Positions 46,112 through 58,600 of a stretch of DNA of 64,000 nt are shown here, piece after piece (the first letter of the stretch is position 1; every line of letters starts with the position of its first letter). Source of the DNA: Cryoendolithus antarcticus. Taxonomy: Eukaryota; Ascomycota; Dothideomycetes; Cladosporiales; Cladosporiaceae. Where the stretch lies: the NCBI GenBank assembly GCA_002077065.1, contig NAJO01000017.1, forward strand, positions 186,001-250,000, read 5' to 3'. The translations under genes were made by a program, and so were the position numbers. Under the pieces are notes generated by a model. That model saw nothing but the letters and a program-made list of their open reading frames with translations. It searched no databases and was not told where the DNA came from.

Positions 46112-48385
46112 ATGTCTGAGATGATGCCAGACTGGCGTGATCCGCGCGACCTCTTCGCCATGCCCTCAGCCGAGCACTCCGGGCAGTCCTTACTTCAGCA
46201 ACCGACACCTGGCGCCGAGGACGAGCATCAGCATCACATCACACACGAGCACGGGGACTTATGTCGACACGATCACGAGCACGACTTGGGATTGCGAAGT
46301 CGCGAGCGGGTAGCTGAGGATCAGAGCTTGAAGATGTCGACCTCGTCAAAGCTGGCCGAGCAGACGATCGCGCCCTTTCTCACACAGCACATCCCTATGC
46401 AGTACAATCCCATCGGAGGCTCGCAGCGGACTTCGGTACAGCCTGCTTCAGCGAATGTTGTCGAAGCAGAGACCACTAGTAGCAAGTTCTGCTATCGACA
46501 TCGCCCGGACCTGAAGTGCAGGAGGCAGGCAAACGAACCGTCCATGGACCAATTGCAGAACGAGCTGGCTTCACTGTCGCAGTCAGACCAGCAAGCCATT
46601 TCTCACGTTTGGTCACTGTTCTCAGCTGCGCCTGCCAAACATCGCAACCTCATGCTTCAGGGTGTTCTCACTCAATGCTGCTTCCCTCAACTGTCATTCA
46701 TCTCTGCCAACGTCCGCGATCTCATCAAAATCGACTTTCTGTCCGCGCTCCCTGCCGAGCTCAGCTACCAGATTCTCTGCTCTCTGGACACTGTGTCCCT
46801 TTGCAAGGCTGCGCAAGTTAGCCAAAGATGGCGGGAGCTGGCGGATGATGATGTGGTATGGCACAAGATGTGCGAGCAACACATCGACAGGAAGTGCACA
46901 AAGTGCGGCTGGGGCTTGCCACTGTTGGAGAGAAAGAGGCTGCGGATAGAGAAGAGACAGATACAGCTGAGGGCGACTGGACGTGGGCTGAATGAGTGGT
47001 CGCCAGCCATCACACCACTACCCGAGCGGCCGCTCCCTACGGTGACTGACGCCAGTGCTTCTCAATCGTCGGCAGGGGATACATCGCCGACTGGCGCGAA
47101 GCGAGCCCTGGAGGATGACGGTATTGTCGCGGTAGCAAATGCGAAGCGCCAATGTACACAGTCGGCTTCTGGCTCGAAATCTGGAGACTACTTCGCACCA
47201 CGGAAACGACCCTGGAAAGACGTCTACCGCGATCGATTTAAGGTTGGGACTGCTTGGAAGTACGGGCGATGTAGTACAAAGGTATTCAAGGGCCACACGA
47301 ACGGCGTGATGTGTCTGCAGTTTGACGATAGCGTGCTCATCACGGGCTCGTATGACACGACAGCAAAGGTTTGGGACATCCAGACAGGCCAGGAGCTGCG
47401 AACACTACGTGGTCATACCTCTGGCATCCGCTGTCTGCAGTTTGACGACACCAAGCTTATGACTGGCGGTCTGGACGGAACGATGAAGCTGTGGAATTGG
47501 AAGACTGGCGAAATGCTGCGAAGTTTCCCAGCACACAATGACGGTATCATCGCACTGCACTTCGTCGACCGCTATGTGGCATCAGGCTCTTCGGACAAGA
47601 CCATCCGGGTATGGGATTCCGAAGGCAAGTCGACGTTCTTGCTCCGTGGTCACACAGACTGGGTCAACAGTGTCAAGATCGACGAAGCTTCACGCACGCT
47701 GTTCTCGGCCTCTGACGACATGACTGTGAAGCTGTGGGATCTCGATACCAAGGAGTGCATCAAAACGTTTGAAGGTCACGTTGGTCAGGTGCAGCAAGTG
47801 CTACCTATGCCATCAGAGTTCGAGCTTGACGACGACATTACTGCTGCAGAGAAGGATGACGACACTAGTAGTGTCAGTTCAGCTGGACTCTCACAACATG
47901 ACGAGTCGCCTCGCATCGACCGAGCGCACTTCTGGCCCAATGATCTCGACCGCCCTGCACCACCGAAGTACATGCTCACAGGCGCGCTGGACTCGACAAT
48001 CCGACTGTGGAACGTGCACTTCAACCCTACTCCTCAACAACCAGAGCAACGAAGTCCCTCCGAATCCTCAAACCCATCATCCACCGCCTTCGTCGCGTTA
48101 CCCACAGATCCGCTCACAAACTCCCACTTCCCTCGTGCACAAGCTTGCGTACGCACCTTCTTTGGTCACGTCGAGGGCATTTGGACGCTAGCTGCGGATC
48201 ACCTTCGTCTTATCTCGGGTAGCCAGGACCGCATGATGAAGGTGTGGGATCCGCGGACTGGGAAGTGCGAGAGGACGTTCACCGGGCACGCGGGGCCAGT
48301 TACGTGTACTTGGTTGAGTGAGAGTCGGGTAGCGAGTGGGAGTGAGGATTGTGAGGTTAGGATGCTGGTATTTGGAGATAGCTGA
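46112..48385 (+). CDS. sconB: F-box/WD40 sulfur controller (Met30/sconB/scon-2)
   Basis: One exon from ATG 46112 ([15 protein letters not shown]) gives 757 residues. The F-box lies near residues 205-250 ([20 protein letters not shown], then [17 protein letters not shown]). A CxxC pair follows in [13 protein letters not shown]. Seven WD40 repeats run from about residue 385 to the end ([37 protein letters not shown], and so on). A Ser/Glu/Pro insert of about 80 residues splits the last repeats. In other fungi this is the substrate receptor of an SCF ubiquitin ligase that inactivates the Met4-type sulfur activator when sulfur is plentiful. The upstream in-frame extension from 46040 has no ATG. 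Confidence 0.94.
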   Translation: MSEMMPDWRDPRDLFAMPSAEHSGQSLLQQPTPGAEDEHQHHITHEHGDLCRHDHEHDLGLRSRERVAEDQSLKMSTSSKLAEQTIAPFLTQHIPMQYNPIGGSQRTSVQPASANVVEAETTSSKFCYRHRPDLKCRRQANEPSMDQLQNELASLSQSDQQAISHVWSLFSAAPAKHRNLMLQGVLTQCCFPQLSFISANVRDLIKIDFLSALPAELSYQILCSLDTVSLCKAAQVSQRWRELADDDVVWHKMCEQHIDRKCTKCGWGLPLLERKRLRIEKRQIQLRATGRGLNEWSPAITPLPERPLPTVTDASASQSSAGDTSPTGAKRALEDDGIVAVANAKRQCTQSASGSKSGDYFAPRKRPWKDVYRDRFKVGTAWKYGRCSTKVFKGHTNGVMCLQFDDSVLITGSYDTTAKVWDIQTGQELRTLRGHTSGIRCLQFDDTKLMTGGLDGTMKLWNWKTGEMLRSFPAHNDGIIALHFVDRYVASGSSDKTIRVWDSEGKSTFLLRGHTDWVNSVKIDEASRTLFSASDDMTVKLWDLDTKECIKTFEGHVGQVQQVLPMPSEFELDDDITAAEKDDDTSSVSSAGLSQHDESPRIDRAHFWPNDLDRPAPPKYMLTGALDSTIRLWNVHFNPTPQQPEQRSPSESSNPSSTAFVALPTDPLTNSHFPRAQACVRTFFGHVEGIWTLAADHLRLISGSQDRMMKVWDPRTGKCERTFTGHAGPVTCTWLSESRVASGSEDCEVRMLVFGDS

Positions 48386-48849
48386 GGGTATGAGCGCGGC
48401 GGTTGCCTTGATTTGGGTTGAGCGATATTTAGCGATGGACGTTGGCGGCGTTTGAGTCGGATTGGGGTTGGGAGGAATGATCAATGAAGACTTGACACAG
48501 TCAGTCATAGGGCGTCTGTCGATGTATCCCACAAACAGATGCTGCTACCTTAGTCATATTAGTACTCAACACTGACATACAGCTGTCCGTTGAATCAATT
48601 CTCATTATGTTGTTCGTGCTGTCTCGCCATGATCCGTCCGCCTTGACACTCGGCCTTGGCTACAGCTTCAGGGTCAGTCAAAGGCACTTTCGAGAACGCA
48701 CCACTGCAGTTGGATTAGTGTAAAGCCGTCGGGATTCATGTCAATGCCGCGTCTCGGTAACTGATGTGCTGCTTGAGTGCATGATCAATCCATCCCTTCC
48801 CTGACACGATCGTAGCCAAACGACTCAAGCTTCTACATACTGTCTCATC
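48386..48849. other. Intergenic region
   Basis: sconB 3' flank and oxygenase gene promoter. I see no gene. Confidence 0.5.
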
Positions 48850-50009
48850 ATGGCAAATTCACGGCCGCAATGGCAGCCAGAAGCTGTGACCGTCTCGCTC
48901 CATGAATTGACCCATGGCGACGTATCACTGAACACTCTCGAGACCGCCTTCGGGCCCGAGAGTCTCGGTATCATCATTGTGCGCGACCTACCCAAGGAGT
49001 TTGTATCACTGCGGCAAAAGCTGCTGAGCATGAGCTCGTACCTGGCGAATCTGGAGGCTGAAGAACTGGGTAAGACGGGCTTTTATGACAAATTTCAACT
49101 CAATGTAGTGTACTAATCGAGATCTCAGCAAAGCTAGAGAAGGCCGAAGCGAACTACAGTGTCGGCTGGTCCTGTGGTAAAGAGACCTTGGCCGATGGAC
49201 GATACGATACGCTCAAGGGATCGTATTACGCACAACCGATTCACAATACCGAGCTAGAAGCGAAAGCTCGCAGTCTCTATCCGAAGAATGTCGCGATGAC
49301 GAGTCCGAATGTTTGGCCGGAGGAGTCTATCCTGCCTGGTTTCGAGGAGACGTTCGAGACAATGTGCCGACTGATTGTTGACGTTGCTGCACTTGTGGCG
49401 AGGAGTTGCGATCGCTATGGGGTCGCAAAACTGGATGGCTACGCTGAGGGCACGCTCGAGAATATAGTGAGGAGTAGTGTGAGCCCGAAGGCGAGGCTGC
49501 TGCATTACTTCCCTCCTCCGCCTTCAGTCACACCCACCGAACCCAAGGAAAGCACAGACTGGGGCGTGGACATCGACGATGACTGGTGTGCTACCCACGT
49601 CGACATCGGTGCTCTCACCGGTCTGACAAGCCAGATGTTCGTCAACGAAGCCATGCATACGCCGACTCGTCCCACCTCCGGCACCTTCCCTCCAAACCTC
49701 CCCGAGCTAGCAGCCCATCCCGATCCCAAAGCCGGCCTCTGGATCAAGTCTCGGAGTGGTCACACAACGCAAGTCCACATTCCTCGAGATTGTCTGGCTT
49801 TTCAGACAGGAATGGCTTTGCAACTTATCACGAGAGGAGCTTTCAGGGCTGTACCACATTTCGTGAGGGGTGGCAAGGTGGTAGGTGTTGGAGGTCGGAT
49901 TGCAAGGAACACGTTGGCTGTATTCACGCAGCCGAATCTGTGGGAGGAGGTTGAGAAGGGGAAGACGTTTGCGGACTTTGCTGAGGCAGAGATCAAAGGA
50001 GGGCTGTAG
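48850..50009 (+). CDS. 2-oxoglutarate/Fe(II) oxygenase-like protein (clavaminate synthase-like fold)
   Basis: Two exons (48850-49069 and 49129-50009), with a 59-nt intron, give 366 residues. The fold is that of isopenicillin-N-synthase-like oxygenases. The N-terminal ETAFGPESLGIIIVRDLP resembles the 'gaFffv' entry segment. The metal site HxD is in CATHVDIGALTG, and a likely distal His is in AVPHFVR. The block between (FTQPNLWEEVEKGKTFADF at the end) is like uncharacterised fungal relatives. No secondary-metabolite genes surround it, so a biosynthetic role is not indicated. Substrate unknown. Confidence 0.85.
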
Positions 50010-50464
50010 TGGGATGAATCTAGGGTTGAGATTGGAGGACCTTTATGTCATAGCAGTAGGAGTGGACTGCGATTCGCCGATGCATATCTGCCAAAGCAGA
50101 ATCAGAATGACAGGAGGCCAGTAGTCTCACAGGCAGATTGGGCAGCTCGCAGCTACCCAGAGCATGGTATCAAGGCTTAGCGAAGCTTCCGGCGGCTTAT
50201 CTAGTGGTGATGTACCGATTTTAGCTCACCTTGCTGCGAATGGCTGTGGCGAAATCTTCCACGGACCGATTTTCCTGCCAAGCAATTTCGCGACGGTACA
50301 TTGTATCGATCGTCCCAAACCCCACCCCAACACCCCAACAACATAGCGCAGTTTGCAGCCACTTAGTAATCTGTCCGTGGATAAATCGCTTTGCCGTTCG
50401 CCACAATGCTTCTTGTAAAGATTGTGCTCGTGAGAAGAGTCTACTGGCGCTCGCCAAGCGCAAG
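50010..50464. other. Intergenic region
   Basis: Contains a minus-strand frame (50221-50508) with somewhat coding-like sequence that overlaps the 5' end of the hydrolase gene. I could not support it as a gene. Confidence 0.35.
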
Positions 50465-52115
50465 ATGCTCAAAGATACAGTGGCCTCGTTGATCTTCATA
50501 CGGACCACGATACTGCTGCTGCAGAGTATTGGACCGTCCTGCCTTGCTTGGACTTTGTGGAATGCCTGGCGCTTCTATACTGGAAGTCATGACAGGGTCC
50601 CAATCCTCTGGCGCGTACATCATGCTTACATATCTGCGGAGGCTGCCGTGTATGTTTTCTTTATCTGGTACCGGCGCTATCTTCAACGACAGGCTGTTCA
50701 CCCACCCCTGCGCTCGCGCACAGACCGCGAGGCACTGTTCCATAAGGTCTGCGGTGAGATCGACAACATCGAGAGCTTCCTGTCAGGCTGGTTTCGCGGT
50801 GCCAAGATCGAGGAGATTGGGCGCGAGGAGCTGCGTCGTTTCTTGGACTGGGCCTTCTGGGAGGGTCGAGCGACCGATGGCGATGCCCAGGAGCTGAATG
50901 GCTACGTATACCAGGTGGAGGCCATGCTTGACCACCCGCTTGCGGATGGTAGTGGTCCTGCAAGGAGCTTGCGATTGACGATCGATCCCATCAACATGCA
51001 GCCGCGGTGTCTGTTGTGGTATGGTTTGATGATACTCATCGACACAATCGCCGCGCTGCGCTTGCGCTCGCATGGCTTCGTACACTACCGTACTGGCCTC
51101 GATGGTCCTTGGGTATTGCCACCTCGTCCTGCGATATTATATGCAAGCCATGTGTCTCCTGTGAAAGATCTGAGTTACTGGTGTAGACCGCACACTTCAA
51201 AGACGCGGCCGCCTGTCGTATTTCTGCATGGTGAGTACTAGTCTCCTCGTGGACGGCTGGTCTTCGACTTCGCTCGAGTCCCACTCTAGCGCTCTCGTAC
51301 TCACACATGGGCTGACAGGCATCGGCATCGGCCTTCTTCCACATGTGAACTTCCTTCGTGAGCTGGACCGTCAATTCCCAGTCGAGTCTAGCGATAAGTA
51401 CTCTGACGGCCAAGTGGGCCTCCTGGCTCTGGAGATCCTGCCTATCAGTTCTCGGCTGACAAGTCCCATCCTCGGCCGTGCACAATTCTTATCCCAGATC
51501 ACGACAGTCATCAACGCGCACGGCTACGATAAATTCGTCCTGGTAGCTCACTCATATGGCTCTGTGCTTGGAACTCATATGCTCTATGACGAGGCACTTA
51601 GCTCTCGGATCACATCGAGTCTACTCATCGATCCGGTGACGATCAATCTACATCTCCCGGACGTAGCCTACAACTTCACAGTCCGCCAGCCCAGTAAAGC
51701 GAGCGAGTGGCAACTCTGGTGGTTCGCGAGTCAAGATCCAAGCATCTCTCATGTTCTGGGAAGGCACTTCTTCTGGTACGAGAATTGTTTGTGGAGAGAT
51801 CGGCTGGAAGAGCTCGTGAGGCGAGGCCTGCGCGTTACTGTCTCCTTGGCCAGGAAGGACTTGATTGTCGACACCACTGGCGTGGCAAGGTGTCTGCTTG
51901 CCGAAGAGATGATAGATAGAAGCCGGATCCTCGGCGCTGAGACGCAGCAATCGCCGAGCACGCAGACTTGCGCCTCGTGGAAGGATCGTCCATGGCGAGG
52001 GCAAGGACTGGATATACTCTGGTGGGATGATCTTGACCATGCACAAGTTTTCGACGAGCCTGAGACAGTAGCGCGATTGGCGGAGGTGGTGATCGCCTAC
52101 TGCCAGTCGATTTGA
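50465..52115 (+). CDS. Membrane-associated alpha/beta hydrolase
   Basis: Two exons (50465-51230 and 51319-52115), joined over an 88-nt GTGAGT...GACAG intron, give 520 residues. The N-terminus from ATG 50465 has a hydrophobic helix (ASLIFIRTTILLLQSIGPSC) and a second one around HAYISAEAAVYVFFIWY. The first 250 residues are otherwise unrecognised. The hydrolase core starts at PPVVFLHG (split by the intron), with the nucleophile in FVLVAHSYGSVLG (AHSYG in place of GxSxG). A likely acid is in ARKDLIVDT and a His in WDDLDHAQVF. Lipase, esterase or thioesterase activity is possible. The frame is open upstream to 50231, so a longer N-terminus is possible. Confidence 0.82.
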
Positions 52116-53144
52116 CCGTGCGTTGGTAGATCGAAGGGTTGACTCGATGAGCGTCAGAGCATCTTCATGCGCAACGCTCAGGCACTCGTCGGCGTGGAAG
52201 ACTCTGATGTCAAACTTGTCGATGTCGAAGTGCTTCCGCCGTCATCGTGCTTTCATGTGACGAGACCTAGCCTTGCATACCGCGTGGAACATGGGCTTCC
52301 GTTCCAGTAGCCTTCTGCACTTCAATCTAGCTTAAGCTCAACAGCTTCTACATCCAATGATACCACGCACCTTAAGAACCCGCAGCACTGGTGCAAGTCC
52401 ATCGAGAGCGCGCATGAGCGGGCCGGCGACAGCTATCGGAGCAAGCGAATGATGTCGACACGCAAACTCAGTTGCCGACCAACATGCAGGTCCCGCTCGC
52501 GTGCTAAACAGGCATTGGGCCTGTTCAAAGCCAGAGCATCTCGGCCGGCCTAACCAGTCGTAGATATTAGAGCTCGTGTACTAGCTTAACGCAGTCATTT
52601 GTCGGCCACTGATGTCAGTCCGCAAACGCAACCCGCATTGCGCTGTCATGACAGGCTACCATCGCAGCTTCGTGCATTGGCGTATAACGCCGCCTCGGGA
52701 TCTTCTAGCGCGGTAGAGCTTCAGGAACGGGCAAGAGAAATAAATGATCATAGCTCGGGCCATGCATTTCCTTCTTCGATGTCGTTCGTCTTGTTCCTGT
52801 CACCCTATCGTTGAGATAAGCTTCCAAGCGAATTTGAGATTCTCATGTCCGGACTTCACATCTCCGAAGCGAGCAGACTGCACCGATATAGGTCGCACGG
52901 CATCGGCTTGGTACTACATTGGTCTGAATCAGATCGCAAGGCTCGAATGTCCTGCTTTGCTCGGTGTTGGCCAGCAACCTAAGGAGTCCAGACTCCAGGA
53001 ACAGGCTGTCGATATCCGACGTCCTGATCGCCTGACAGCCTGGGGCATTCACTGGATTGATCCTTCGATCGCATGCCATACACCTAGGACAGCAAGTTGC
53101 TCAATGCGCGTCCTTACGCAGTCGTGGAGTTCTGATGTGTGGTA
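52116..53144. other. Intergenic region, about 1 kb
   Basis: Neither strand shows a recognisable gene. Open frames up to 133 codons (52744-53145) have no motif and end inside the Rsr1 gene. It holds the hydrolase 3' flank and the Rsr1 promoter. Confidence 0.45.
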
Positions 53145-54005
53145 ATGTCGTCGCGAGCAGGACCACAACGGTACGCCAACTTTCGCGGATCTCCGCCTGG
53201 GATCGATACTGACAAGGAGAAGAGAGTATAACATAGCAGTGCTGGGCTCTGGCGGCGTTGGTAAAAGCGCATTGACTGGTATGTCGATCGTGGGATGGTT
53301 TCTACATTGCTCGAGTACTGAGATCAACCCCAGCGCAGTTCGTACAAGGAATTTTCATTGAGCGATATGACCCAACGATCGAAGACACGTATCGCAAGAC
53401 GATCGACGTGGACGGACGACAAGTGATGCTGGAGATCATGGACACGGCCGGAACGGAACAGTTTAGTACGTCAATGTAGAACATGAGTAGGAGACACTCA
53501 GGCTGACCTTATCTCTAGCATCGATACGGTAGCTTTATCCCAATGCCCAGGTTCGCCGTTAGACAGTGCAACACTTGCTTACAGTGGGAATAGAGAGATG
53601 TACATGCGCTATGCCCAAGGCTTCCTCCTGGTCTTCAGCATCACCTCACCCTCCTCCCTGGCCGAGCTCGCCGAGCTCCGCGAACAAATAGTCCACATGA
53701 AGCAGCATGAGCCGAACATCCCCATAGTCCTCGTGGGCAACAAAGCAGATCTTGAAGATGACCGGCGGGTCACCCGCGCGCGAGCATTCCAGGTCAGCCA
53801 GCAGTGGGGAAATATACCTTACTACGAGACGAGCGCAAGGAGGAGGCTGAACGTTAACGAGGTTTTCGTGGATGTGTGTCGGCAGATCTTGCGGAAAGAT
53901 ATGAGTATGAGGAAAGACCAGCCAAGTCGACGACCGAAGAGAGGGGAAGGCAGGAGGCGGAGGGACAGAGATAAAGAAAGAGGGAGTCGATGTGTGATAT
54001 TGTGA
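53145..54005 (+). CDS. RSR1: Ras-family GTPase, Rsr1/Bud1 (Krev-1/Rap-like)
   Basis: Five exons: 53145-53170, 53217-53278, 53334-53465, 53519-53528 (10 nt) and 53594-54005. Lengths sum to 642 nt, giving 213 residues in phase throughout. G1 is [11 protein letters not shown], the effector loop [11 protein letters not shown]3 DTAGTEQF, G4 NKAD, G5 ETSA. The C-terminus is polybasic and ends in CVIL, a CaaX box with Leu, predicted to be geranylgeranylated. The Rap-like effector loop and [19 protein letters not shown] point to Rsr1/Krev-1 rather than Ras1/Ras2. In fungi this GTPase controls polarity-site selection and hyphal tip growth. Confidence 0.93.
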
Positions 54006-54335
54006 CCACTTGTCTGAGGTGACTTGTTCAAAAAGCATTAGTTATAGATATGAAGCGCCACAGGTGGCCGGCATAGATGATCAAACGAACGAACAACACA
54101 CGTGCTTCCCTAATATCACTGAACAATGTGACTCGCACGCGGATCTAGACGTGACCGAGCTGTTGCTGACGAACTGTGGGCGGTATCAACAGTGGGACAT
54201 CTGTTTGAGACGGAAAACCCATCCTGAGGTTGTGCATTGATATCATCTACATGTAGTAGCTCGTCGAGGGCTTGCAGGTTCGTGTCAATAGCTATGCGTG
54301 TGGTGGCCGGAACCCAGACCACGTAGCGGGGCGCT
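54006..54335. other. Convergent intergenic region
   Basis: The 3' flanks of RSR1 and the nitroreductase gene. Nothing else seen. Confidence 0.5.
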
Positions 54336-55282
54336 CTATTTGCCGTGGACGAAGAGCCTCTTCTCAATCGGCGTCTGATCCTTCTTGGGCAGGTTCTCGC
54401 GAGCACCCTCAGCAACGCCACCGAAGACAAGCTGAGCGATAAGCGGCCACTCCTGGGGGATGCCCCAGATCTCTGACGCCTTCCTGCAGACACATACATG
54501 TCAGCCTCGTGCTTTCGTGTCAGTATAAGGTCCACTTACTGGTTTGGGAGAGGATTGTAGTGCTGCAAGTTGGCACCTAGTCCCTCGGCCTCCAAAGCGG
54601 TCCAGATGGCGTACTGGTGAATGGCTGAGGTATGCTCGGCCCAACCAGGGAACTTGTCTGCGTAGAGCGGCATCTTGGTCTGCAATCCCTTGGTGACTTC
54701 GGGGTCTTCGTAGAATAGAATCTTCACTCTGTCAGCCTGTGGCTTGTCATCATGCAGCCAGAAGGTCAAGCTTACGGTACCGTAGCCTCCGCTAAATCCC
54801 GTAAGACGCTGTGCCGTGTGCTCGAACTGGTCGGCAGGTACAATGGCCTTTAGAATATCCTCAACGACTTTCCAGAATTTGGTGTGTTCCTCTTTGAGAA
54901 GCACGACGATGCGAGTGGACTGGGAGTTGAATGTGGATGGGCAGTTCTCGAGAGCATCCTGGACGATCTCCACGATACGGTCGTCTGAGATGGTCGAGGT
55001 CTTGGTGAGCTGGTAGATAGATCGGCGAAGGTGGACAGCATCGTCCAGGCTGATCCTGCTCGTCATATTGGGCGTTGATGGGGCTGATGTCGAAGATGAG
55101 TGGCCGGAAGTGAAGATAGGACCGGTGCGTTGAGGTATTGAGGTGCGTGAGAAGATGACAGGAGTAAACCGCGACTTGATCGAGGAATGAAGAGGCTTTT
55201 GTACTGCCGTGCCATTCACCATAAACTTAGACAACGAGTGGGTCCTCATCGCGAAAGGTGCGGTAGAATGATGAAATCTCAA
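54336..55282 (-). CDS. Nitroreductase family protein (Frm2/Hbn1-type)
   Basis: Three exons in the best model: 55282-54776, 54721-54540 and 54483-54336. The 54-nt intron 54722-54775 has no in-frame stop. Splicing gives GYGT joined to ILFYEDPEV, as in the family. Other conserved parts are LRRSIYQLTKTSTISDDRIV, PLYADKFPGWAEHTSAIHQY, TALEAEGLGANLQHYNPLP and WGIPQEWPLIAQLVFGGVA. The spliced protein is about 278 residues. The first 72 residues before MTSRISLDD (Met at 55066) are Ser/Thr-rich and could be a mitochondrial presequence. Otherwise 55066 is the start. It likely reduces nitro or quinone substrates with FMN. Confidence 0.88.
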
Positions 55283-55696
55283 GCTACTGCAGCATGCGTG
55301 AATCGCAAAGAGTTACAGGAAGGGTACTTCAATCTAGAACAGGACGGAAGTGGACGTATGAGGCTTACTCTGCTTCCTCGTAGGCTAGGTTCAGTGCCCT
55401 ATTCGCGGAAGGGCTAGTCACCAGTCGACATTGTTTACTACCAATCCGCGTATGTTAGGTGCGTATACGCCGAGAAGAGGCGCAAGGAAGACGGAATCCA
55501 TTCCTCCCGCTGACGAGCTGCTGACCAAAGTTCGGCACCGAGACAGCGCGGAGAGCGCGAATCGGCAGTGGTGAAGATTATCACCCGAGTCATGTGAACG
55601 AACCCGGTGCATTAGATGCGATCTCATTCAATAGCTTGCGTATATCTGCTACGATCATGAACATGCTTCGGAATGATGCCAAAATGCCTGCTTATA
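55283..55696. other. Intergenic region
   Basis: Nitroreductase promoter and 3' flank of the next gene. No gene seen. Confidence 0.5.
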
Positions 55697-58600
55697 CTAC
55701 ACATAAGCTGGCGAGTTCTCACGGCTCTGACTGACCCTCTCCTCCAGCCACCCAGTCGCCAACCTTTGTCCTGGACTCCCACCATTCCCACCCGCATACG
55801 CAAGTTTGACTGGCGACGAGTACCTGGCCGCCGTATTTTGTTGACCGTTCAACGTCGATACAGACTTCTTACTCATCGGTCCGGCGAGCCACTCCGAGCT
55901 TGACAACGCGGGAAGACTCTCTTGATCACGCGGTGGAGTGTCCTCCCTATTCGTAGCATCAGTCCAAGGCGCAAGTGTGCCAGTGGTCTGCGGCCCGTAC
56001 GGTCCTGCTGAAATGTTGCGAATTGTGTTGTCGTCGAAGATCGGCACCGCTGCCGTCTTGCGATGCACTTCTACTGAACGAGTGGCTCCGATAGTATTGA
56101 CTTTGTGCTTCGCACGAAGGTCGAATACAGACTTGGCTTTGCCAGAGGCTTTTATGCCCGATTCGTGACGATAGTCAGCCCTGCCCTGGGCTGCGTCCAT
56201 CTTAGCAGACTGCGTAGTAGAGGGCAAGTCATGGGATGGTTGGGAGGATTGGTAAGATATCGACTTCAGCACAGAGTCGCTGTCGTTCGTATCCTGGAAA
56301 GTGGCCGCGGAGCCATGCGCGCGAAGTGTTCGGTCGGCTGTAAAGTGCGTCGTGAAGACATCAGAGCTGGGCTGCATTACATCCTCTCCGCGCGAAATGT
56401 GAACAGGACGTTCGGAGTTAATCGACGAGAATTTACAGCTGTTCCTTGCGCTCTGTCGACTCTGACTTTGGCGACTCGAGTTGCGGCTAGACTCGATCAT
56501 TGGGAAACGCTCGTTCATGTAGCTTGAGCGCCTACTCGTAGCCCGTGAGCGCCGATTCTTAGACTCCTTGTGCTTGCCTGTAGCAGGTGGTGAGTCAGAT
56601 GTGTGTCGCTTGACCATGGGTCCGCGGCTGTCGTGGTCTTGCTTGCCAAGCACGGCCGAGGTCTCCTCTTCCTCCACTGACTTCTCCTGCTGCAGTCGCG
56701 GTAGGTCATCGCTTCCATCCGGTAATTCGGCGAATGTTTGAAGCTCATCGGACAGCCACTTGCGCCATTCACGACTACCTTGCACAGGCTGATCGACCGC
56801 TGTTGCTCGCTGCTTCGCTGGCGATAGCTCGTACCGCTTGACCGATCGACTAGTCACTGTGATCAGGGTCCCACCATGATCTTCCGGAAACATTGGCCGA
56901 GGCGACGCGTCGTCCGATGCACGAGAGTACAGGCTTGGAGAGATCAGAGCATTCCTCGCGACTGGCCTCGTCTCGGATACCCTCGAACATCGCGGCAACC
57001 CTCCAGCATCCTTGACGGGCTCATAGTATGAGTTTCGGCCTAATGATGGCAGCTCGTATGGGTTGTCTTCGACGTACTTCCCACTGAACTGGCTTTCGGC
57101 AGCAGGTGAAGCGGTGTCCAGTGGACCCTGCCATATGTTCTGAGCGCGTTGCATGCGACGTGCGATATGCTCCTGCGTTGGTAGTTTGGCGTACAGGGTG
57201 CTAGGTCGCTTCGTACGGCTAATATTTGGATATCTCTGCGTAGGCGTCGTACTGGGTGAGCTCGAACGCCGAGGTGCACGGTCTGGCGAGGCTTCGATGA
57301 CGGGCGACATCATCTGCGGTCGAGGTAGCTCGACTTCAGAATGGATTGTCCGAACTGTGCCAGCCGAGGGGTCAACTGATCGCGAAACCTGCGATGGGAG
57401 AGAAGAGCGCTCATGCACTGATTCAGACACATTGTCTGCTTTGGTTTTGGGAGTCGATATACTGGGCGTCTGCTCTGGCTGGCGACTTCGGTCTTGCAGC
57501 GCCTCGAACAGAACTTGACTCTCTTCTGACCTTGCCATGTCAGCACGGCTAGCCTTTCGCAGACGAGTCTGGATTGCGCGGCCAAAGAACGAGCCTTTCT
57601 TTCGCAGTGTCGAGATGCTGGACACTCGCCGCATCCGACCATGTTCGTCGGCTGACTGCGGATTACATAAGAACCCCTGCGTGCTCATGGTGTCAGCTGC
57701 CGTCGAGTTAGTCCAACTCGTCACTCGAGACTTTGCGTCAGTGCTGTCGTGGCAAACACTGAGTCTGCTCCCAACGCTGTTAACGATGAGTTGTAGAGGT
57801 CCGTGTTCCCCTATTGGTGTCTCAAGCGACGTCATGACAAATGGATCACTAGTGTTGTCGGTATGTTGCTCATCTATTGGACTGCCAGTCGCCAGCACTG
57901 GGTGATGTAGAGTCTCGGCTCGGACCTGCTGAGCTGGATGACCGAAAGGTACATGCGAAGGCTTCCTGAAGAGCTTACTGAATCGTTCCTTGATTGATCC
58001 AGATACGCCACGCGGATTCTGCGCAAGGCTGCCTCGCATGCCGGAAAGAGGGGATCTCTGGTGTGCTGCGTCCGTGGATTTCCCTAATGGAACCGCATTG
58101 TTGACAGCTTCGATGATGCGTGCGGAAGACTCTTGCTGTGTAGAGCCTCGATCGTGTCGTAGGTCTGTCATGCTGCGTTTCTGCAGCTTCTGCACAGATC
58201 TGAAGAAGAGCGACTTCCGTTCGCGTGGTTTCTTCTGTTGGGAGTCCTGCAGATATCGATCTCGGGCCATCGCTACAATATCGTCGTCTGTCTGCGTCTC
58301 ACGTATGGGCATGGCAGGCGGCGATGAAGCAATTCTGCTGATTCGCTCTGCGTAGCTACGCGGCTGTGTGTATCGGATCGACAGCCCCTCTTCATAGCTC
58401 TTGTCGGCATGACGAGGCGTCTGTTGATGTTGCGAGTCACGACAGACTGAAGTGAGTCGGGGTGCAGGACTTCCGTTCTCGACGCTGGACAGATACCGGC
58501 CGTGACGCCGGTCAACGCTCGGTGACAGAGCATGTCGTATCGGCTCAGTAATTACTACCGGGCTTGGCGGGATGACAGATCGCTTGCGAGTGATGATGGT

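Noticed and set aside
50221..50508. 95-codon minus-strand frame with a possible GTGAGC donor
   Set aside because: Sequence is partly protein-like, but it overlaps the hydrolase gene start and no further exon joins it.
52599..53145. Open frames in the 1-kb gap before RSR1
   Set aside because: No conserved sequence, and one runs into the RSR1 start.
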